A stretch of 64,000 nucleotides of DNA. Source: Imbricaverruca yamaguchii. Taxonomy: Eukaryota; Arthropoda; Thecostraca; Neoverrucidae. The notes under the pieces were generated by a model. That model was not told the origin of the DNA. It saw nothing but the letters and a program-made list of their open reading frames with translations, and did no database searches. The stretch is taken from positions 763,001-827,000 of the forward strand of contig JAOTOL010001557.1 of assembly GCA_034440575.1 (NCBI GenBank), read 5' to 3'. Positions 57,353 to 64,000 of this stretch are shown piece by piece (positions within the stretch are counted from its first letter, which is position 1; each line of letters begins with the position of its first letter). The position numbers and the translations under genes are program-made.

Positions 57353-58949
57353 GGGTGTTGGCCAGGCGGCCGTCTCGGTCGGCCCGTTTGAAGGCGGCTC
57401 AACTAACCACCTGACGCTGTCGCCTTCTCGGCGGACACGGCGCCGCGTTAAGCACGTGCGCTGTCGGCCGGTCGGCACTTCTTGTGCTGCTCTCAGCCCA
57501 CGCCGACGCCGGCGCTGGCCCGCCCGCTCGGTCGCGTTCAATAGACCACGGATTAAGTCCTGAGATCAAGATGAAGACGCGCTGTGTTATTCTTTCCAGA
57601 TACAATCTGAGCAGGGCTTTGCCTCGTCTGTCACTGAGCCGCCTTTATCGGCAGTTTTTGTCGTCGCATCAACACAAGTGGGTGGCGGGACAGCAAAAAC
57701 GGCTTTAAAACTCGGCACAGGGCACTGGAGCGAGAACAAAAGAATATTAGCGATCCATTATGCTAATGACTTGATCACGTTTGTAATGGAGACGAAAACA
57801 GCTTTATCATCATGCGTTCATCAGTTAATACTGACAAGTTGTTCACGAAATGTTGTTATTAATGACTGAGCACAATTGATAACTTCAAAATGCGTCTGTT
57901 ACATTATGCAACCGTTCGGGCCGTGATCTGAGGAGATTAATGACGAATTAATATTCATTGAATCCGGGACTGGCTGACATTCACACACTCGGTCTCCGAC
58001 TGCCACTAGGAGCGTGAAACAGGAAGTAAGCTATACATCATGGTTTTCCGCGGGAGGCACGTATGGTGATGACCATGCGTCAGCTGATAATTACTACATC
58101 TGATCAGCCCATTGTATGTACTATGCTCGACAGCATAGCCCTACCAAACGGATCTTTGTTCAAGTCAGCCCACATCAAATACTGATATCGATTCCTCGTT
58201 GAGCGCAATTTGACTGAGATAATGAGCGCTATAGCTGACTCCAATAGAGCCAACTCTCAGCCTTCCGAGCTCTCGGGCCCTCCCCTGACTGGTGATGGTC
58301 AACTTGTGCCAAGATCACAGCGTTATTTTGCAGGCCCACTCACCGATCACTCTCATCTAGGCGTCCCCAGGTCTCGGAGGGTGGTGGGAGTCCGGATTTG
58401 AGTGCTGCTTCAGCTGGTTAGTGTCAGCTCAGGACAGGGTTTTCCTTTGGTTGGCTTTCCGATTTGGATCCTCGGACAAGGAATCATGAAGGCAACCGTA
58501 TAAAATGCACAACTGATCGTGCTTCCATTCCCAAGTCGGCTGAAAATTCAAATTACATTCTACGACAGGAATCTGATTGAACGGAAATGCTTACGACTAA
58601 AACTGCTTTCAGTGCTGTAGGCGCATTCATACAATCATTTGTCCGGAGGCATGATTAATCTTAATTTTCAAGCCAGTAGATGTCGCCTTTGTTGGAACAG
58701 CCATTCCATATGTGGAGGTACGTGCCAACCAAATCCTCTGATGCTCCTAACGGTCTTTACATGGCTCAGTGATATTTCAGCTATGGTGGCTAGATTCACT
58801 ATACGCGCGAGAAAAAAAAAATACTAGGGCATATTATAATGGATTTCTACCTGATGGACAAATTTGCTATGAGGGCACCTAAGCCGGGAGAAGGGTACAT
58901 GGGAGAGTAGAGGTCAGAGCCAATATTCTGACGGACGGAGAAAGCTTCA
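57353..58949. other. Gene-poor DNA
   Basis: 57360-57540 is GC-rich flank of the array. Otherwise no exon, RNA or array recognised. Confidence 0.35.
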
Positions 58950-59500
58950 AGTCATTGAAGGGGATGTCGGCCTGACGGAGAAGGCCCCGGAAAATAAAGA
59001 GGGCCCATGAGCCAACGAAGAGGGCCACTTGCCACCAGAGAGAACCCAAGGCCATTGAGGGGGCAATGGGAGGGTGAGCCTCGATGAAGGGCCCCTGGAC
59101 CCACGGAGGGTCTCCAAGGCGATATCATGGCCACCCGTTCCGATTGAAGGGGGTCTTTGGAATGGCTCCTGGGCTGCAGGGTCTACTTTTATAGATGTGT
59201 GCTCAGGGGAAGGCTGCGACGGATTATGTATGAAGTTAGATAATTTGGTTTGGATCAGCGACTTTGCTCCTCTCCAGGTAAATTCGCTACGGCGAACTAT
59301 CGAGGGGAGGGGGGGGGAAGCCGTGTGAAGAATTCCTATGTTCATGAAGGGATCCTGGGTTGTTGGAAGGGCCCCGGACTGACAGAAAAGGTCCCAACTA
59401 GTACCTGGCACCTGAACCAACGGAGAGGGCCTCTGAACCGACGAAGATAGCCCCTAGCTACCAGAGGGGAGCCAGAGTCTTTGGAGATGGCCCCGAACCG
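58950..59500. repeat. Strongly degenerate ~27-30-bp tandem repeat
   Basis: Many imperfect units built on GAAGAGGGCC(C/A)CTGA-CCA. They are interrupted at 59180-59330 by unrelated sequence with a G-run (GGGGAGGGGGGGGGAAG). Confidence 0.55.
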
Positions 59501-60454
59501 CTATGACCCTATCACTAAGATTAATGGTTTTTATTTTATTGATTAATTCCGATTATTTATTTTTTATTTATAAATTTTATAAAAAAATGGTCCAAGGGCC
59601 GTATTACTCAAAGGGGGCACCAATCTATCAGAGGTCTTTTAAAAATATGTTTACCCAGTCCATACGAACATACTGTATGCGCCCGTGGTGATCGCTATAA
59701 CACATTATCATTTTGAACCGTGATCGATTAGCGAACGTACCAGCACAGTCAATGTTGCCACCAAAAAAAGAAGATTACCAATCGCATTGATCTCCCCACC
59801 CCCACCCCCTTACACAATGGTCAATATCCAAATTAGACAACATAAATTTCCCCTGCATTCATCACTGAGTTGTTTCTCTGAAGAAGAAACTCGAGTGGCA
59901 CATTGACGAGCGATGTGAGAAAATATTGCCACCATTTTACTCCAAATAGGCTGGAACAACTTTTATATATTTGTTAGCTGTTATTCGTTTGCGTTACGGT
60001 GTTTACTTCGTGAAATTTCGATGGTCTGCATATATATCTAGGAGGTATGCATGTGCATATATCTGCATCTGGTGATCCGATTAGGTAATCTAGGCGTAGG
60101 TTTTGTCAGGTTTGACAGCCCAGTAAGGCAGCTTCTTGGAGTATTAAATGTGATTAACAATGTGTTGACACTAAATTGAGTAACCATTTCATTTAATGCT
60201 TTTAAGTTATGCTCCCAAGAGGAATTTCCCTCAGGCATCAATTACCATTCGCGAGATCTTGAGGGTCCACCAGTTCCATAATGCCTGCATAGTAATATAC
60301 AGTAATGTTCAGTTGATACGCAGTTGATATGCGTCCCGCTGGTCATTGTCACACGCGTGTGGTTCGACTTGGCTCTACGATGCTGGGTCCTGCTCAAGTC
60401 TCGATTGCTTCACGATATTCGGTCATGCTTGGGCGGCCAGTCAGCACCCATCAT
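59501..60454. other. AT-rich spacer
   Basis: No gene recognised. Confidence 0.35.
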
Positions 60455-61620
60455 CACATCAGCCGCTGATCTCCGGCCCCGCCTCGGCCTCCGATCTCCC
60501 GCCCCACTTCGTTAGTTGTCCTAGGGCCTCCCCTCGGACGCTGATCTCCAACCCCACCTCGGCCGCTGTCCTCAGGCCTTGTTTAGGCCGCTGATCTCCG
60601 GCCTCGCCTGAGCCGCCGATCTCCCGCCCCACTTCGTTAGCTGTCCTAGGGCCTCCCCTTCGGCCGCTGTCCTCAGGCCTTGTCTGGGCCGCTGATCTCC
60701 GGCCTCGCCTGTGCCGCTGATCTCCGGCCTCGCCTGTGCCGCTGATCTTCAGGCCTCTCCTCGGCTGCTGATATCCGGGCCTGCCTCGGCCGCCGTCTTC
60801 CGTTCCCGAGTGTGCCGCTGATCTTCGGCCTCGCCTGTGCCGCTGATCTCCGGCCTCTCCCCGGCTGCTGATATCCGGGCCTGCCTCGGCCGCCGTCTTC
60901 CGTTCCCGACTGTGCCGCTGATCTTCGGTCCCGCCTGTGCCGCTGATCTCCGGCCTCTCCTCGGCCGGCTGGTCCCCGGTCCCGCCTGGGCGACTGGTCC
61001 CCGATCCCACCTGGGTCGCTGCCTCCCCAGCCCCTCCTGGGCGGCTGGTCCCGGGTCCGGCCTGGGTCGCTGCCTCCCCAGCCCCGCCTGGGCGGCTGGT
61101 CCCCGGTCTCACCTGGGTCGCTGTCTCCCCGGTCCCGCCTGGGCGGCTGGTCCCCGGTCCCGCCTGGGTCGCTGTCTCCCCGGCCCCGCCTGGGAGGCTG
61201 GTCCCCGATCCCACCTGGGTCGCTGCCTCCTCAGCCCCTCCTGGGCGGCTGTCTCCCCGGTCTCACCTGGGTCGCTGCCTCCCCAGCCCCGCCTCGGCCG
61301 GCTGGTCCCCGGTCCCGCCTGGGCGGCTGGTCCCGGGTCCGGTGAGGCCGCTGTTTCCCCGGTCCCGCCTGGGCGGCTGGTCCCCGGTCCCACCTGTGCC
61401 GCTGTTTCCCCGGTCCCGCCTGGGCGGCTGGTCCCCGGTCTGGCCTGGGTCGCTGCCTCCCCAGCCCCTCCTGGGCGGCTGGTCCCCGGTCCCACCTGTG
61501 CCGCTGTCTCCCCGGCTCCTCCTGGGCGGCTGGTCCCGGGTCTGGCCCGGGTCGCTGTCTCCGCAGCCCCGCCTCGGCCGGCTGGTCCCGGGTCCGGTGA
61601 GGCCGCTGCAGCGGTCCATT
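60455..61620. repeat. Compound 27/54-bp minisatellite
   Basis: The left part (60455-60960) has CCGCTGATCTCCGGCCTCGCCTG-like units and a longer block holding GCTGCTGATATCCGGGCCTGCC, which recurs at 60764 and 60859. The right part (60960-61620) alternates two 27-bp half-units, GGCGGCTGGTCCCCGGTCC and GGTCGCTG(T/C)CTCCCCGG, giving a 54-bp period that sometimes slips to 27 bp. Multiple of three, so several frames on both strands are open. Confidence 0.93.
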
Positions 61621-61798
61621 GTGACGCCGCCACCTCCCACGGTGGTCCGGGTTGTGTGACATAAGTCACGTGCCGCCACTCCATAGATCTGCCGGCTAAT
61701 TGTCGGCGTCCCGGCCGTCCCTGGCTGGAGAGGGCCGATTTATGGCACGTGCTCCCCTAGTGGAACTGACCTCGCCTGTGGGCCACCCGAGGAGCCCG

Positions 61799-62130
61799 AC
61801 TGTGTGCTATCAGACTGTGTGTCATCAGACTGTGCGTCATCAGACTATGTATCATCAGAATATGTGTCATCAGTATTTGTGTCGTCAGACTGTGTGTCAT
61901 CAGACTGTGTGTTATCAGACCGTGTGTCATCAGACTGTGTGTCATCAAACTGTGTGTCATCAGACTGTGGCATCAGGCTGTGCGTCATCAGACTGTGAGT
62001 CATCAGGCTATGTATCATCAGACTGTGCGTCATCAGGCTGGCTGTGTGTGTGTCATCAGACTTGTGCTATCAAACTGAGTGTCATCAGACTGCGTACCAT
62101 CAGAGTGTGTGTCATGAAGCTGTTCGTCAT
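61799..62130. repeat. 15-bp minisatellite
   Basis: About 22 copies of TGTGTCATCAGACTG with point variants and a few indels; related but decayed units continue rightward to about 62480 (CTGTGTGCCACTTGACGGTG and similar). Confidence 0.93.
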
Positions 62131-62552
62131 TGGACCGTAAGTCACCTGGCTATATCTCGCCGAGTCTGTGTGACTGGCTAATCTCGCCGAGTCTGTGATT
62201 GGGCTGTGTGTCGGCAGTCCGGGTGCTATCAGCCATTGCGTCATCAGAACGTGTGCCATCAACTGTGTGCCACCAGACTGGGTGGCATCCGACTGTGTAT
62301 TATCAGGCGTGTGATCAGGCTGCGCCATCAAGCTATGTCATCAGACCGTGCATCGCTTGACTATGCATCGCCGGGCGGTGTGTGATGAGGCTTTCTGTCA
62401 TCAAGCTGTGTGCCACTTGACGGTGTGTGATGAGGCTATGGATCGCCGGACCATGCGCTACTGTGCTGTAAACCAGCTGAACTTGTGAGCGATGTGAGCA
62501 CCACTGCGACTCAGGCTATCGTCGTGCCCCAGTCCGCGGGCCACCGACTGCT

Positions 62553-62875
62553 GCTCGGTGGCCGGTGTCGCCGATGGCCGGTGTCGCCGGTGGCCGGTGG
62601 CCGGTGGCCGGTGTCGCCGGTGGCCGGTAGCCGGTGTCGCCGGTGTCGCCGGTGGCCGGTGGCCGGTGTCGCCGATGGCCGGTGTCGCCGGTGGCCGGTG
62701 GCCGGTGGTCGGTGGCCGGTGTCGCCGGTGGCCGGTGGCCGGTGTCGCCGGTGGCCGGTGGCCGGTGGCCGGTGGCCGGTGGCCGGTGGCCGGTGGCTGG
62801 TGACCAGTGACCTGTGACCAGTGACCTGTGGCCAGTGGCCAGTGGTCAGTGACCAGTGGTCAGTGACCGGTGAGT
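62553..62875. repeat. Mixed 7/9-bp G-rich repeat
   Basis: GGTGGCC (7 bp) and GGTGTCGCC (9 bp) units in irregular order (62553-62795), then CAGTGACC/CAGTGGCC-type units to 62875. The frequent GG and GGTGG runs may allow G-rich secondary structure. Confidence 0.92.
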
Positions 62876-63146
62876 GGCCACCCGGTCGGCAGGCGGCGGC
62901 CGGGTGTGACACGGGTGTCAGTGGTGGAGCGGCACCATTCGGGAGACAAACGTGACGCGAGCCGATGGCGCGATAGGCGCCGGTGCGCGACAGGGCCGAC
63001 ACTTGCCAGATGGAGCCGTACCTCAGCCGTAATGAAGTGTTCTGTGGGCGGCGCCGCACACGAAGGCTGGCCGCTCCGGCCGCCGGTCCGGCCCACCGGC
63101 CACCCAGGACTCAGGACTCGCCGCCGGCCGTAAAGCGTTCTGACCA
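62876..63146. other. GC-rich spacer
   Basis: CpG-rich DNA between two arrays, no exon recognised. Confidence 0.35.
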
Positions 63147-63306
63147 GCCATCCAGAACACTACCGGCTGTCCAGAACACCCGGTCAACTGTCCAGAACAC
63201 CCGGTTAACCGTCCAGAACACCCGGTCAACTGGCCAGAACACCCGGCCGACTGTCCAGAACACCTGGTTAACCGTCCAGAACAACTGGTCAATTGTCCAG
63301 AACACG
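63147..63306. repeat. 21-bp minisatellite
   Basis: About eight copies of TGTCCAGAACACCCGGTCAAC with ACCG/ACTG and TTAAC/TCAAC variants. Confidence 0.94.
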
Positions 63307-64000
63307 GAGGATGTATTCCCAGGGCATCATGCACTTCATCCAAATACGCAGTATGCAGTATTCAATCCATGTGTAGCATTTGGTTCATCCAGTAAGATGG
63401 TAAAAGCGGAGCTTGTCCGAACTCCGACTCATGACTCCGATAATTATACAAAGCTGCGGTGGAGAGAACAAAAAATAGATGGAGTTATCTCGTAAATTTA
63501 TCGGGACAATACAGCAACAAGAACTTTCCAAAGCGGATACCCAAAACTTCGTTAATTTTTTGCATTCTGAAAGAAAAAAAACCGACTGCCGATGTTTTTC
63601 TTCTTTTCAACAAGGGCGGAGTATTTCTTTTCGGAAGACCTCGTCATAGCATTCCAGATGTAGACCTCTCTCCAAGAAACATCTCCTGCAAGAAAAACCT
63701 TCTTCAAGAAAGCTGCAAACGACACAACTAGCATAAAACACTTCATTGCAGCACCACATGTGTCCTATTGGCTCAATCGTGACATTATTTTATTCCTTCT
63801 AAAGTTCCCGTCGTCCCCTACCGGGAAAGTAATTATGATGTGATGACACCAATTCACAGACCGTGTATTTGTCACCACCTAAAACTAGGAGCTAGATGTT
63901 CACGAGTCGACGTGAATCTGTATGGAATACTCATCATGAACTTGGATGGGCGCAGAAGAGCTACGCACTAGTGAAATATCGAACTGGTGCGACATAAATT
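63307..64000. other. Unassigned right edge
   Basis: AT-richer DNA; frames of up to 90 codons on both strands around 63460-63750 show no family resemblance. Confidence 0.35.

Noticed and set aside
60459..61684. Proline- or glycine-rich repeat proteins of 190-275 residues
   Set aside because: Several frames open on both strands of the 27/54-bp array; no collagen Gly-X-Y register or other real domain.

Overview
Eukaryotic, metazoan, nuclear DNA. The conserved genes are spread over small exons with GT-AG introns, there are tRNA-derived SINE-like elements and decayed LINEs, and roughly a quarter of the window (my tally of array spans, about 16 kb) is minisatellite DNA. The two recognisable host genes both point to an arthropod, and a crustacean is a reasonable guess. 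One is the C-terminal exon of a glutaminase whose ankyrin segment looks like the insect protein. The other is a drumstick-type zinc finger of the odd-skipped family. The species cannot be fixed from the sequence alone.

Layout: 0-1.5 kb holds a minisatellite-filled intron and the last coding exon of glutaminase (+), followed by its 3' region. 1.5-25.8 kb is gene-poor. It contains tandem arrays with units of 33, 27, 6, 37, 54, 16, ~35, 15, 20 and 55 bp, two tRNA-derived SINE-like elements, a decayed LINE on the minus strand, an AGGTCA-rich dispersed repeat, and one unassigned exon-like stretch with two CxxC pairs. 25.87-28.58 kb is one nearly full-length but broken DNA transposon with short terminal inverted repeats, encoding a transposase-like protein of an invertebrate family I recognise only as uncharacterised. 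29.2-31.6 kb is a 26-bp array of about 91 copies. 32.05-33.48 kb is a foldback-like structure whose arms are made of 5-bp and ~31-bp subrepeats. 34.6-35.3 kb is the 3' part of a decayed LINE (+). 35.7-38.3 kb has 76-bp and 42-bp arrays and a run of TGACTCA motifs. 40.25-41.33 kb has an inverted duplication of an unknown peptide-coding segment plus a third fragment. 47.4-48.6 kb is a 38-bp array with higher-order structure. 49.6-50.77 kb is a second foldback-like structure of 16-bp subrepeats, split by a ~335-bp MITE-like insertion. 50.8-52.05 kb is GC- and CpG-rich and lies just upstream of the drumstick-like gene (exons at 52.5 and 55.26 kb, + strand, intron carrying a 105-bp array). 55.4-64 kb is again gene-poor, with arrays of 79, 12, 27/54, 15, 7/9 and 21 bp.

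Almost all long open frames in the window lie inside minisatellites. Where the unit length is a multiple of three (33, 27, 54, 15, 105, 42, 12, 21 bp) a stop-free unit gives a stop-free array. Where it is not (59, 26, 55, 38, 79 bp) all three frames of a strand can stay open. These are not supported as genes. There is no sign of a bacterial operon, a CRISPR array, rRNA or a canonical free-standing tRNA gene. The two host genes show no functional partnership; they are simply neighbours.
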